DNA from: Membranipora membranacea | Lineage: Eukaryota > Bryozoa > Gymnolaemata > Cheilostomatida > Membraniporidae | Assembly (NCBI GenBank): GCA_914767715.1 | Contig: OU612065.1 | Span: forward strand, 14,260,001 to 14,324,000 | Reading direction: 5' to 3' | DNA: 64,000 bases | In this document: positions 24,677-36,821 of the stretch, piece by piece | How the letters are laid out: each line of letters opens with the position of its first letter | Numbering within the stretch: position 1 is the first letter of the stretch | The notes under the pieces: generated by a model | The model's database searches: none | Told to the model about the DNA's origin: nothing | Seen by the model: the letters and a program-made list of their open reading frames with translations, nothing else | Position numbers and translations under genes: made by a program

Positions 24677-25758
24677 GAAAGGCCCCATGCCGACTTCTTC
24701 ATGAGACACAATACTCGTTTACAGTACCCAGTACCTATCTGTCTTATGGATATTTTTCTACTATAACGGATTTTGTGATGTTGACATCTTAAAGAGTAAC
24801 CAATACCGGGAGAAGAAACTCCTATAGATTTGTGGGGTTATTTATATCCACTGTAGTTTTCATGTCATATGTTCAGATTGATCAAATGTAAACGATCAAT
24901 ATTTTATTTATTTTTGTGTGGTTCCACCAATTTTTCTTTGGTTTTATTGCATTCATGATCATCCAAAATGAAGAGATTCAAAAATATGGGCACAACAATA
25001 GAATGAATTCAGGCTGCTGTTAAAGTAACATGATTTCACCATCCATCATACTGAAAGTAAACTGGCACAAAGTATTTTATAACAATCCGTACTAGATTCA
25101 GTAAAGCGAGTCAGATACCACATTGAATCTACAGTAGTTTTCAACAACACTTCTAATGATAAAATAGGTACAATTGGAGCTTGTACCAATAACGCTATAT
25201 TATCAATCAACACTTGTGTGATTTGGCTGAGATGAAGAACTATAACAAAAAGCAACAACTTATTCTTACTGATGGTTAGACAAGCTACATTAATATAGAA
25301 AAGAAGCTAATCTCATATGTCATGAATATGATGTCCATATACTCAACAAGTAAATAGGGGCTTAAAAATACCTTGAAAGAATAACAACATTTGGCATAAA
25401 CACAACCGGCACAAATTTGAAAAAAAAAAAGAACAAAGAGATTTTAGTGAGCACAACAATAAAATTTGAATAGAGAGAGATTTCAAAATGATAGAGATTC
25501 TTGTCAAAAGACGATTCAACCGGACCATATCATGTGTGGGCCTTCGCCAACTTAGAGATTAGACCAGTCAGACTGAGATCAGCCCTTATTATGAATGAGT
25601 GAGCACAGTGAATGAAGCCTGGAGTAAAGATTTGTTGGTTTTAGCTTTTAGGATGACAAATAGAGGTCCTCCCATAAATACATTTTGGCACACAATCTAC
25701 CCGGTGAAGTGAAGTCACAGCAAGATATGATGAATAGAGCCGCAGTGTATGAAAGATA
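24677..25758. other. Convergent 3' spacer between tetraspanin and BCAT
   Basis: No exon is recognisable; the stretch should hold the 3' UTRs of two convergent genes. ATTTTATTTATTTTTG near 24900 and other AT-rich tracts are unremarkable. Confidence 0.45.
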
Positions 25759-28700
25759 TTATACCTCACATACTGTCTCGGCCCAGGAACTTATTCTGCG
25801 TCCATACTGTAAAAAAAAGAACGGCAATCAAATTATGATATAATATTTATATTGATCAGCTGAGGTGGAATGTCCATATTTGAAAAAATTCTTAAAGAAT
25901 ATCTGCGCCTTAGGGTTGATAGATAATGATTTCTTTTGACCAACCGATAATACTTGAACAATTAGGCCACGTCACAGGGAATATACAGAACAAAGACTTT
26001 TTTGGAGTTTTAATAGTTCGCTCTTTCTCAAACAAGTTGGCCTAGAGCTTAATTTTTTGCATAAATGAATGTTTTTGTGCTGTTTCTAAGCGACACACAA
26101 GATACATACAAAGATATCGTTGAGTTCTTTGTAGAGTTTCTTATATAGTGCATCCTCGGAGTCTGTGGGTACTATTACATCTCCACCCATATAATGTATC
26201 CTTTCAACCGGACAAACAACACAGGCAGTACCAGCACCAAATATTTCCAAAAGCTGTAATATAATTAAGTTTGAGGTGAAGTTTGAAAATTCTTAATACA
26301 TAGTGGACTGTTATTTAAACAACATTAATCCCAAACACAGATGTAAAATAAAAATCTGGACTTTGTTACTAAAAGAAGCTAAACTTTGCCGGTCCGACAA
26401 ATTTGTATGTAGTAGAAAACTCACTCTTCCTTCTTTTTGTGCTTCCACGATTTCAGCCATTTCAATATGTCGCTCAGAAACCTTTGTGTTACCCCATGCT
26501 CTCGCCAAGTCTAGGATACTACGCCTTACAACACCAGGTAATATTATACCATCAGATAAGGGTGGTGTAACCAGCTCATTTTCTGTAAACAGATAGTAAG
26601 CAATATAATATTAGCTCACTTCAGAGTGAACGAATGTGATAACTTGGTTGATGAAAAAACAACATTAGCCAAGCTGAGCACCCCAGCTGAGGACTCACTA
26701 TGTTGATCAAAAAAATTTCACACAATCCACAAAACTTACACACCATCGTAATAAATATCCTAAAACGTGATTCATCCATTTTCACATGTTATACCATGGG
26801 TGAATGAGCCAAATTCGATCAATGTCTAATCAGGGAGGGTATATCTCACCCTCCCTGGTCTAATCTTTGTCACGCTGGCAACATGGAGTTATTCTCTCAT
26901 TGACATAATACCTCAGAGAGAGGATAACCCTTTATATACAAGCTTCACGAATACGATGAGTTTCGGACATATTCTTTCCCCAACTTCTTCATGAACATGA
27001 CTTCTTGATTCTAGAGCACGCATCATATAAACAGAGACATTCGCTAGCAATCTTGGTCATTATTAATTGGTAATAATTTGATTTAGCTACCTTCACCCCT
27101 ATCAATCATATAAGGTAGCAATAACGAAAATTCTGCCTCTGGAAAATATCCATAGGTGGTTTAAGTGCTCAAACTGTGGAGGGATTGCTGGGAGTAGCAT
27201 TTCATTATCATCCACATGTGGTTGGTAATGAAATGCTTCTACCACACAGTTTTGATTGTTAGCAGTGGCATTTCATTAGCAACCCCTTGTGGTAAAGAAA
27301 TACTACTTCCAGCAATCCCGGCAAATTTTGATTCCTAGTAGTAACATTTCATTAGCAACCACAAATCCCGACACACCCTGAGCACTTTAACTAACACATA
27401 GGGTTCTTTCTACTAATTTGACAATATTGTATTAATATAATTATATGAAATTACCTCCATCAGAGTTCTTTAGATGGACGAATATATTCATAGTTCCAGC
27501 CTCTGTAAGCAAGTGATTGTCTCCGAACAGCCATAGAACCTGCTGACAGCCTTCTGCAATGGCTTTCTGTTGGGGCAACAATGTAGGCCCGTAGTTCCTA
27601 TCAGCAACAAGATAATTAGTTAGTATGCATGTTATTGCAGTTTCTGCTGACATCAGCAGGAACCATGAAGTGTATTAGATCATGGTAGTTACATGTCTAC
27701 AATGCTTGTATATGCCATCAGTATCCCACTCCGGCCTATCAACAACCTACTTGCTATGCTTGATCGATATTAATAGATGTTGTTGTTGTAATTGTTCTGG
27801 AACAAGATCGAAGTCTCATATCTTAAGCAAGAGCAGTCTGACCAATCTACAGCATGGCAGAGATTATTATTAAAACTTCAATCCATCACTGGCTGCTAAA
27901 CAATAGAGAATAAATGTCATCAACTTACGATCCGAGTTTAGAGTCTCCACCACCACCTGGCCAAGCTCTCACACATTTAGGATCGGCCATAAGTGACACA
28001 GGCTTCATACCAGTGGGGAAATAAGGTCCTACTGGTGATGCTATCACATAGAGGAGCGCTGTGTTAGATGTGGCAACTCCAAGGGAAGGCTGTAAAACAC
28101 AATGATAGGTAACCATGTACAACAACATTTACACATGCTCCCTAAATAAAATCGATTAAAAAAACATGAGTACTGATATTACCATCTGGACCCTTCAGCA
28201 GAATGTACTCGTGTCCGGTTATCAAACCCAAAACCTCTATATGTCCGTCATTTGGTTGCCTAATAGTATTTAGACATGTATTTCCCATTGTTGGCACTGA
28301 GCCAGGGTCAAATATGCATAACAAGGAAGAGGATGGAATATTTCACTTTGATGATACAACAAATACAATGCATACAATGTTAAGGAGATTCAAAATCAAA
28401 CAGCTGTGTCACTCTTGTTATTCCATGAGGACATTTCTATTGTCAGTGGTATTTTTGTCTAGCCCTCAGCTTACCTCAGTTCCGATCATGGTTGGTCGGA
28501 GATACAATGAGCACCCTTCTTCCTGTGGAACCCAGTCTTTTTCTGTTTCCACAAACCTGTGTAAGCATAGCCTCATTTCCTCTGTGTCAAAATTGGGAAG
28601 GCATATTCGGGACGCAGAGTTATTCATTCTCTCAAAGTTACATGTTGGTCTGAAGAGCCTTATTTTTCCATCCTCACCGCAATAAGCTTTCATTCCCTCA

Positions 28701-30541
28701 AATATCTATTGTATTATGAAAAACGAAACATATTCCAATATACTTCATACAATGACACTCATGTATTGTGTGTGTATGATGTCAATAAGACAAATGCATT
28801 AAATTAAACATTATACATTTATATTCATATCTATCTTTATGAAAATTATTTATATTGTGCATCAAAACACATTCCGCTAACCTAAACATTTACCACAGAC
28901 CTATATATCTATCAAGCTTAGTGGCTGATTACTAGAATAGAGTTTTCCTGTGTGAGAAGTTATCACTAGAAGCTAGAAGTTCAATAGGTGGGTTAATGAT
29001 GGATCAGGGCTACTAACCTCTATAGAGTAGTGGAGGCATTTAGCAGCTGGATCTAGTTGAAGTGGCTTGTAGTGATCTATGGTGGGTTTTCCCCAGCCTC
29101 TGTCAGAGCTCCAGTGGATTTCCAACATGTGATCTGTCATTGCTTGTCCAAACTTGAGACTGCTATTCTCTGGAATAGTCTTTGGTTGTCTGTTGGTGAA
29201 TTCTTGCATCTCTGTAAACTGTAATGAAGAAAGAATCACTTTGCAAGCTAAAATCTTGCTGGTAATACAGATGTCATTTTCAATATATATCACAGTAACA
29301 AACAAAGGTTCTATAGTTTGGGAATGATAGGTGATTAGGTTTCTTTGCTCAATGTTCCGTAACACCCACAATGTTGGATGAAGATACAACATACAGTGGT
29401 GCGCGTACCACTGCACAACACACAGGTCTTCAGCTAGAAACCATGAGTCAAGCGCTGTTTCGAGGCCTTCTCTAGTACAATCTCCTCATGGCCGGCCCCA
29501 GCAGCATGAAGCCACCCGTGTGTGTTGATGAGCATCTCAATCAATCTCATCGATCCCTCAGTGCATTTTGTAAGTTTTGGTGGTTTGACATAATTGGTGT
29601 GTTTACGCTGTTGCGCAACCAGGGAGGCTGCCAACTCGTCATTGTTTCAGTGTAACAATGTTCGCCCCATCACTCTCATGCTTATACTCTAAGCCAAACA
29701 AAAGCCAAATAAAGGAGCCCTTGGACGTTTTAATCCCAGTTATTCATAACCAGCCCCAGGGAAAAACTTAGACATATCATCAAACAATGGCGTCATGGCT
29801 TCTCAAGACAATAACAATATATTATAGCATACTGTTCTTTATTTAACCCTCTTTGAGATGGTTTTAGTATCACATCACATCAGAAAGAGAATTTGATCAT
29901 CAAACAGCATCCTGAACCTACCCTGAATGTTTCTTTGTGAGACCGATGGTAGTGGCATTTTGCTATCACAGGTTGCTGTTTCTGCAGTAAAAGATTTGTC
30001 TGCAAATAATAACAAATGTTATCTCCCAATCATGTTCTCAAAAATCTGTAGGAGCCACATATCTCCAGTTTGAAATGATGGCAACAAAATCAACCTGAAT
30101 ATTCACAGGCGGTAATATGAACTCCAATCACACATTACATGAGAGGTCATTGATACTATTTTAGAGGACAATATCGTCATTTCCGAACTAAAATCTGGAT
30201 TATCTCTTCTCATTAAAGAGAGTCACCTGAGGGAACATTAATCATTGTAAAGCCAGCAACGGATGACCTCAGCGTAATATCAGGTCAAATTATTGTTACA
30301 GTAGTAAATGAGGATTTAGCAACATGGACTGAGCGGTCTAGGCTACAAAATAATCAAAACCGGCAACATTTTACTTCAAACTGCAGCTTGATTGATGCCA
30401 TCATTACCAGCACAGGTTTAAGAAGAGTATTCATCAATTCAAATCTGAATAATATTTCAATTAATTTCACCACATATCAGAAAAACTTACCAATGTACTT
30501 TGAGCAGGGAATTTTCCAGAGAGACTTTTGAGAAGGGACAT
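25759..30541 (-). CDS. BCAT2: Branched-chain amino acid aminotransferase, probably mitochondrial
   Basis: BCAT is a class IV PLP enzyme that transaminates leucine, isoleucine and valine with 2-oxoglutarate. Minus-strand exons are 30541-30491, 29999-29922, 29218-29018, 28705-28475, 28089-27929, 27597-27455, 26582-26425, 26253-26110 and 25806-25759, giving 404 residues with all phases consistent. Landmarks are [58 protein letters not shown], the PLP-lysine region [27 protein letters not shown], and [12 protein letters not shown], which keeps the CxxC redox switch known from human BCAT. The first about 40 residues ([17 protein letters not shown]...) are basic, hydroxylated and nearly free of acid, fitting a mitochondrial presequence, so BCAT2-like placement is likely. 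However, the reading frame stays open upstream of this ATG. The C-terminus ([15 protein letters not shown]) diverges from vertebrate BCATs. The symbol is by similarity; BCAT1/2 orthology is not resolved. Confidence 0.92.
26831..26857. repeat. CAGGGAGGGT palindromic element, copy C, in BCAT intron
   Basis: CAGGGAGGGT (26831-26840) is perfectly inverted as ACCCTCCCTG (26848-26857) with a 7-base loop, flanked by TCTAAT and GTCTAAT. GGAGTTATTCTCTC follows about 25 bases later, the same downstream motif as in copies A and B. Confidence 0.8.
27161..27390. mobile_element. Small TTAA-flanked MITE-like element in BCAT intron
   Basis: The segment starts TTAAGTGCTCA and ends TGAGCACTTTAA, so it has short terminal inverted repeats bordered by TTAA. 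The subterminal parts GGGATTGCTGGGAGTAG and CTACTTCCAGCAATCCC are also complementary. Inside are three copies of a CATTTCATTAGCAACC motif, one of them in the palindrome GCATTTCATTA...TAATGAAATGC (about 27197-27235). It differs in sequence from the 10817/52171 MITE family but shares the TTAA border. Confidence 0.65.
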
Positions 30542-31926
30542 TTTTATATCGTGTTGCGTCACCGAGTAGTCCTGTGAGTTGTTTACCAAAACAGTTTGAT
30601 TGTCAGTTGCAGATGTTTGAAACCGGTACTGGAAAGAATAAAAACAACTGGTAGGATCCTGTTGGAGCATGTCATGCATAGTTATACAAACATTTTCAGG
30701 ATTCATATATACCAATAAAATGACGTAATTGTGACATCGCACAGTCAGGCATTTGTTTGTTAAAAAATATTTCGAATAGTTACATGTGAGATAGTATCTA
30801 TAAACAGAACTATCGTTGACTCATGATTTCAAAGATAAGGCCTGGATGTGGATATTGTCACCATATTCCTAGTATTTGAATGAAAGTTATGCCAATACAG
30901 TTAAAAAAAATATTGAGCAATGGTGAGTGAAGGGCTAAAGGCGAGACATCACATGCTATTGTGAGACTTGATAATGTAAGTGCTGGGTGGAGACGTAAAT
31001 TATATACAATGATTATTGTCAGCAATACATGACTAGAAAGATAAAATGAGAAAAAAAGGCAGTGAAGTGGGTGTGAAGCAATAATTTGCAGCAGTGATGG
31101 TAAAAAGAAAATGTCTCTTACCCCAGATATTGATCTGGTCACGAAATGATAACCTCTGAGGCAGTGGGTCAATAACGAAAGGTATCTTCTCTAGCTCGTA
31201 ACGAGCTAAAATAGTTTTCACCAGGGAGTTTGAAGAGATGAAGATAAAGTTTATCAAGGTGTATTATCCTTTTTCAGCGAAACTCATGTCTTAATTAATA
31301 TGATATTTTAATGAGCCAAGGATGAACTAAAAGTATTCTTCTCTTATTGGAAATGAGAAAGAGTTCAAACGTTTCTCTGGCACATCACTGATATTATTCA
31401 ACATTGGGTCGCATGTACTTCTGATAAATTCTTCTTCGATCTTACAGCGATCTAAAACCTGAACTTACTTACAATAACACTTACCTAAACTGAATCCTTG
31501 TTTTACAAACACACAGACTCCCACTTCCAGTCACAGTGACTGTGAGTCTCACAGCAAGGACATAAATAAACCATTCCCATAAACTCATGGTCACAGTCAG
31601 TATGTGTGTGAAGGTAAGTATCTGCTGTGTACAATTCACTTACTATTCTTGTAAGTTGTTGTTATTCGCTTATAATATACTTTATATAATTATCAATATA
31701 TTATTATATATATCTCAAATCATTAACTTACATCAATGATGATGTTATGGACTTGAAACAGGCCACACTAAATCAAAATTTATCACTTTAATGTGATTAA
31801 GTCACCAGTAATGATCAAGATCACTCACCAGTTATGTCTGTGAAGAAGGCCGATTCTAGATTTCACCAGGAGCTTGAGCAAAGAGCCGACAGCAATGGTC
31901 TCTGCAAAATCTCGGTGCATGCTGAA

Positions 31927-32049
31927 TGACATAGAATTCAAAATATAGGTCAAGTAGAGATTTAAAGGTAAAGTGAAAGCGCATCCCTGCGCACATGTAG
32001 TGCTTTCACTTTCACTCCATCGGTGTGTTGTAAATTGTATTCTATGTCA
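31927..32049. repeat. Nested inverted repeat (TGACATAGAAT outer, AAAGTGAAAGC inner)
   Basis: TGACATAGAAT (31927-31937) is perfectly inverted as ATTCTATGTCA (32039-32049). Inside, AAAGTGAAAGC (31970-31980) is inverted as GCTTTCACTTT (32002-32012) around a GC-rich GCGCATCCCTGCGC centre. ATTCTATGTCA with nearby CTACTTGA recurs at about 41046, and the related ACATAGATTTG core is conserved in the 437-bp satellite, so these are probably one family of elements. Confidence 0.75.
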
Positions 32050-32110
32050 TTTGTAATTAAGCTCTTCAAGAGTGAACATTCATTTTTATTTTCCTAGTAC
32101 CTATTAGTAT

Positions 32111-32346
32111 ATGATAAAGAGAGACAAACCCATTCTTAACTGCGATATAAGCTGCCGCAAAAGCATTGGATTTTGTGTTGGACTGACTGCCATTATGGAT
32201 TTAGTATCATATCATACTAATGAGACGTTATCAAGAGTCCATCTACTAAGGCAGCACGAGACAGAACATCAGCTTCAGTTCTCTATATTTTCTCAGAAGA
32301 AATCGTTTGGTGACAGTTTGGAAGATTATATGGAAGCTGGTGAGTG
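32111..32346 (+). CDS. Possible orphan coding exon, unrecognised
   Basis: An open frame of 78 codons (MIKRDKPIL... ending LEDYMEAGE) has natural-looking amino acid composition in its second half (HTNETLSRVHLLRQHETEHQ, then FSQKKSFGDSLEDYMEAG) and runs into an excellent donor, GAAGCTG|GTGAGT, at about 32339. An acceptor-like TTTTCCTAG lies just upstream at about 32087-32095. No downstream partner exon was found, and I do not recognise a family. It may be an isolated exon, a pseudogene or chance. Confidence 0.25.
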
Positions 32347-33189
32347 AATCCTACTGTATCAAGTTTGAATTTGTAGTCATATGCTGTGAAAGGTGCTGTT
32401 GGTTTCTGTGGTGTGCCCATCCACAGCATGATATCAATTTCCAAGGAGGGGGATAGGGTTGAAGCAGAGCGATGAAACAAAATAATCTCAATGCAATGTA
32501 AGTAACCAGATTGGATTGTGACAGCTAACTGAGTTATGGCAAGCCCTTCATAATGGGCTTTTCATAATTATTATTTCCCTAGCGAAGCTATAGAGATGGG
32601 TTTGAGGCAAAAAAAATGGGTGTCATGGATGAGCTGAGGGCATTTTCAAGGAGTGTGTGGTGGATGAACTCTCACACCATATGAGTTCACTGAGTGTGCT
32701 CGGTCCTGCCTGTAAACTGAAATGAGCGTTGCATCAAATTATTTCCCTGTCTTTGAATATGAATAGCCCATGCAATGTTATGTACTATATAAACTCGCAC
32801 ACTGATTTTTGATTGAGACAAATTACAGCTTTCTCTCTAACGTAAACGCATCAGATCATGCTTGGCAAACCTTTTTTTCTGCTTTGGGCTCTTTTTGTTC
32901 GGGAACATACCAATTGGCCGCACCACTTTTTGGACAAATTTTACTTGAGGTACAGAATAGGGAATATCCAGGTCTGTATCCATTGGTTTTCAAGTGGTAG
33001 AGCCAGGCGGGATGGGTGCCTTCATCCTAGGGGGTAAGGGCCTCTCCCAGAAAACCTTTTTTTTTTCAATGTGGAGGCAGTTTTTAGGGATTCCAGCCGT
33101 TTTTGGGAAAAAAACTAACAAGCAGGAAACTTTGATTAACAATATCATTTGAGGGACATCATATCCGATCCCTACTGTGTTTGATACTT

Positions 33190-33460
33190 TGAGTAGGAGG
33201 TGGCTCAGTTGGTTAGAGCACCACACCTTTAGCATGCAGATGCTGAAGGTTGAGGGCTCGAATCCCACTGCGGTCCATCGACTACTGGGGTTTGGTTGGC
33301 CCCCAGTGCTGTGCTCCGACCTGCCTGCAAACAGAGAGCAACATGGCACAGATATTGCAGCCTCGCTACTAGGGCAATGAATTTTGGCGCCCATGTTTCA
33401 GAATGTGGCATGTGAAAAGACATTTGATTTTATCACCCTTTTAATCAACCTTGGATTGAA
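33190..33460 (+). mobile_element. tRNA-derived SINE
   Basis: A pol III promoter pair is visible: an A-box-like TGGCTCAGTTGGTTAGAGC (about 33200-33218) and a B-box-like GGGCTCGAATCCC (about 33255-33267) with tRNA spacing. The acceptor and anticodon stems do not pair properly and no discriminator or 3' end fits, so it is a tRNA-derived repeat and not a tRNA gene. A non-tRNA tail follows (GTTGGCCCCCAGTGCTG...). The right end is uncertain. Confidence 0.65.
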
Positions 33461-34888
33461 TATTTCGGTCAATTCATTGCGTAGGGTGGTAAATAGCTGA
33501 GAGCAATATTTTATAGTGATTAAAAGATCACATAGGAGTCCTAGGCGGTAGGAACTAGAGCTTGAGTTAACTGCTAACAGTCAAGAAAATATGTGATTTT
33601 GGTAGATTGTCTGTGAATAGAATAATAAGAAAAGTCAAAATTCTCTGCTACCAATTTGCCCTTATATTTCTATAGGAAGAAAAATTGACTGGGATGATGG
33701 GGGTAAGGGTGGATGGTTGTGTGAATATGCACACCAATCTTCTAAGTGAAAAAAGCTGGATAAAATTACGATAATCTTTTGGAACACTATTCCCTCACCA
33801 AACAGGTGAAAGGATATAGCATTAATATTAACTCAGGTAGAGCAATCTACTTCACTCTCACAATGATTGGTTATCTGGAGAAAGCCAAGAGCAAGTTCAT
33901 GGCTGACGTAACTGTCCAAGATTCACTAAAGTAATCAAAATTCAAGCAATAAGTGATGTTTTAAGGCATACACATATGAATATTTCAGATGTTATAATCT
34001 TTCTATTGAAGAGTGGATGCTTTTATTGCTTTGCACTATCTAAATTTGAGCATTGTTTATCATCTAAGATACCTAAAACATCTGAGACACTGTTTGTTTT
34101 GTTTATTGGGTATGAAACATCCTCATGTCTCTGGTACCTTTGGTGCAGGCATGGGTGTAATCAATGATATTGTTCTGTTTCCATTCATACCAGCAAATAT
34201 AATTGCCAAGCTGCCTGACATATATGTTCTATGTTTGTGTAAGGATTCTAATCCTGCTTATGAAGATTTAATCTTATTTTGTAATTACAACATAAATGGA
34301 AACACCTTTATTTATCAGCCCCAGATTTGGTTTGATCTTTTTAAATAATAGAACTGTTATGGATGGAGCCATCTTCAGTCAAAAATAATGTCATGAAAAT
34401 AAATTTGTTCTAGGTGAAGTTTGACATTCTGGTTTAATTAATTGGTCTGCATCACCTAGCCTGTTGGTAAAATAATATAATCTCTCACACCAATGAATGA
34501 GGGAGTTCATTGCTCACACCACTGCCTGTAATGGTCAAAAAATTTAAATCATTATTATCAAGTGTTGTAATTTTTAGGCAATTGAGCTATGAAACTGCCC
34601 AAGCAAGTCATGCAAAATATTAATTATGTTCCGCTAGAGTATTAAATTCAGCCTCATATCTTTTTTAAATGGCAAATGACATAGCAAATAGTAATACCTC
34701 ACTCATCTATAACAACATGTTAAAGACCAAGGAATCAAGTTGCTAAGGCCTAAAAACTAGTGACATCTATCTATGATTTCTTGAATAAAATCTATTTATA
34801 CCTTATTCCACCAAACCCAGCTTACTTTCTGTTGTTCTGATATTCTGATCTATACTACTGTTTTTTTTTAAAAATTATTCTATAACAC
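33461..34888. other. Intergenic stretch, nothing recognised
   Basis: Open frames here (for example around 34013-34348) have low-complexity, splice-free composition without family features. I see no gene, RNA or clear repeat. Confidence 0.4.
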
Positions 34889-35158
34889 ACAAGGAGGGAC
34901 TAGCCCTGGTTGCAGCAGTAGAGAAATACAAATATAACCTTGCAGATAAACACTTTTTGGTGCTCACTGACCACATTAGCCTCAAGTGGTTGAAAAGCAT
35001 AAAGGAAGTGGTTGAAAAGCATAAAGGACACTAAGGACAGACTAGGTCGCTGGTCACTATTGCTTCAGCCGTACAACTATGACATCAAACACAAAAGTGG
35101 GAAAACTAATACCAATGCTGATTGCCTTTCCAGGAGGCCTTATGAACAAACAGAACCA
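34889..35158 (+). pseudogene. Ty3/gypsy-like retrotransposon RNase H remnant
   Basis: The translated stretch KEGLALVAAVEKYKYNL, then FLVLTDHISLKWLKSIK, then DRLGRWSLLLQPYNYDIKH and TNADCLSRRPY follows the conserved order of the RT-associated RNase H and its connection region in Ty3/gypsy-type LTR elements (TDHxSLKWL, RW...L...Y, ADxLSR). The frame is broken by a 22-bp tandem duplication (34985-35006 and 35007-35028); without it the two halves would be continuous. No reverse transcriptase, integrase or LTR is visible nearby, so this is a short dead fragment. Confidence 0.75.
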
Positions 35159-35612
35159 CAAACAGCTTGACCTTGTTGACAACCTTCCTGTGCTCACCAC
35201 AATTTTGGGTGAATCAGACATTAAAGGTGAATCACAAGCAGACAACAAAGTAGGGGGCCTGCTAAATACATATTCACAATCCCTAACACTAATGAGCCTA
35301 GGTAGAATGCCTTTTATGAAGAATTAAATTGATAGATAGGTTCTACATATTAGAATTGCAATAAGCTAGAGTGGACCAAAGTTTGGTACTGGTGACCCTA
35401 GGTTGGGTATATCACAAAAGAGAATAATAGACAATTTGGTGAATTCACATTCATCTATAGTTGGAACTTAATTACTATGGTTGCAACTTAGTTACTATTG
35501 GGTATAGTAAATCGTGAGTTGTAATTCTCTGAAATATTATTTACTAACGGGCTGGGGGCTATGGTTTCCTACCAAATACTAACAAATCATACTCGAATTA
35601 TTTTCCTTGTAG

Positions 35613-36821
35613 GGCTCCTGCAAAAGAGAATATATATTGAGAGAATTGGCGGAGTGCACCAGGCTTCTTCGGTTGTGGGGTCAGAGTATCTGGATTGGAG
35701 GCATGGGAAGAAAAGAAGGCCAGGTTTCTGTGAGCAGAGTACTGTAAGTTGCAAACAAAAAGTTGTGAATAATAATATATGTATATATAGATACATGTAT
35801 ATGGTGTTCAGTTGTCTCTACCAATAATTTTTCAATTTAGATATGTTAGGTAGTCTCAGCGTAGTTTGATGTTTGGTGTGCTAAATCCATTCATTTTTAC
35901 TCTACCAAAGACATTTTGTGTAATAAAGTAGCTGGGTAGAATGAATTCAGGGTAAAAAGCTTTGAGTCTGGTTGTAGAAATATACCCTAGAGTGAGAGTA
36001 GAATTGAAGATCGAAGCTTTTGTACTGTGATGTGATCAATTGGATTATTGCGGCATCTGACTAATTTATTGTTCCAAAAGGTGTATGTGTAAAATATTTT
36101 CTGACAAAGAGATGACTACAGATAGTAACACCTCAATCATGCTGCTTGTGCAACAGCAGTTGATGAAGATAAGAAATTTTTCTTTTCTAGGATCACCCTG
36201 ATCCAGTGAAACGACGTATACGCATTCAGAACACGAAGAAGATGAACTGTCCGGCTAAAGTTTCTATCAAAAAACTGGTACTCTATGATAATTACAAGGT
36301 ATGATTCTCAGTTTGCAGGAAGTCTTTTGTTTTATTACTGTCATAATCCCACTCCTTAGGCATTATCAACATTAGAGTTCAGTTGTCATGAAATACAATA
36401 TATATTAGGTTTGAATAATCCTTTTCTTGCTATTTAAATCCTGAGCAGTTTGCAGTACTTGTCCATCCATATCACTTTTTTTTCGAGTTTATGTTTAAAA
36501 GAGTATTTGAAATACAAATTTGTTTTCACTCCTTTTGCCTTTCAAATGACTGATGAGAGCTTTATTTTTATACCATAAATATCAACATCCAGGATGCAAA
36601 ACTTTTCTGTTATTTTTGGAAGGTGAACACAAAACTATTTTTCATCAAAGTTATCCTATATCAGTAATTATAAAAAAAATTTAATATCAACTCCCTCCAC
36701 ATTGTTACAGCTGACCGATTCTGAGCCGACTAGTCAAATGCTCCGTGGAATCCGGCATGGAGTGTCAGAATCACTAAAGGGCCTTGCGCCACACAACATA
36801 TCCTTCAGCTACAATGAATGA
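35613..36821 (+). CDS. Putative CaRF-like DNA-binding fragment
   Basis: Three candidate exons connect in phase: 35613-35743, 36191-36298 and 36711-36821 (TGA). The middle exon encodes VKRRIRIQNTKKMNCPAKV followed by SIKKLVLYDNYK. A basic stretch followed by CPAKV/I resembles the CaRF (ALS2CR8) and MULE-associated zinc-finger style of DNA-binding domain, and the preceding exon ends GKKRRPGFCEQST. The last exon is Ser/His-rich and ends ISFSYNE. I could not find a start codon exon; the first exon opens with an incomplete codon after TTGTAG. It may be a real partial gene, a recently domesticated transposon piece or a pseudogene. The CaRF label is a weak resemblance recalled from the family pattern. 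Confidence 0.4.

Larger units (their letters stand above)
30542..33189. other. Upstream of BCAT; repeats, no firm gene
   Basis: The region contains the BCAT promoter and possibly 5' UTR exons. A nested inverted repeat lies at 31927-32049. A possible coding exon at 32111-32346 is listed separately. Otherwise I see nothing supportable. Confidence 0.4.

Noticed and set aside
31831-31929. Short open frame MSVKKADSRF... of about 32 codons
   Set aside because: Too short, overlaps the edge of an inverted repeat and has no splice partner.
33194-33270. Functional tRNA gene
   Set aside because: Box A and box B are present, but the acceptor and anticodon stems do not pair, so a tRNA-derived SINE fits better.
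34013-34348. 111-codon open frame with hydrophobic and Cys-rich sequence
   Set aside because: Composition looks like translated AT-rich spacer, with no family features and no neighbouring exons.
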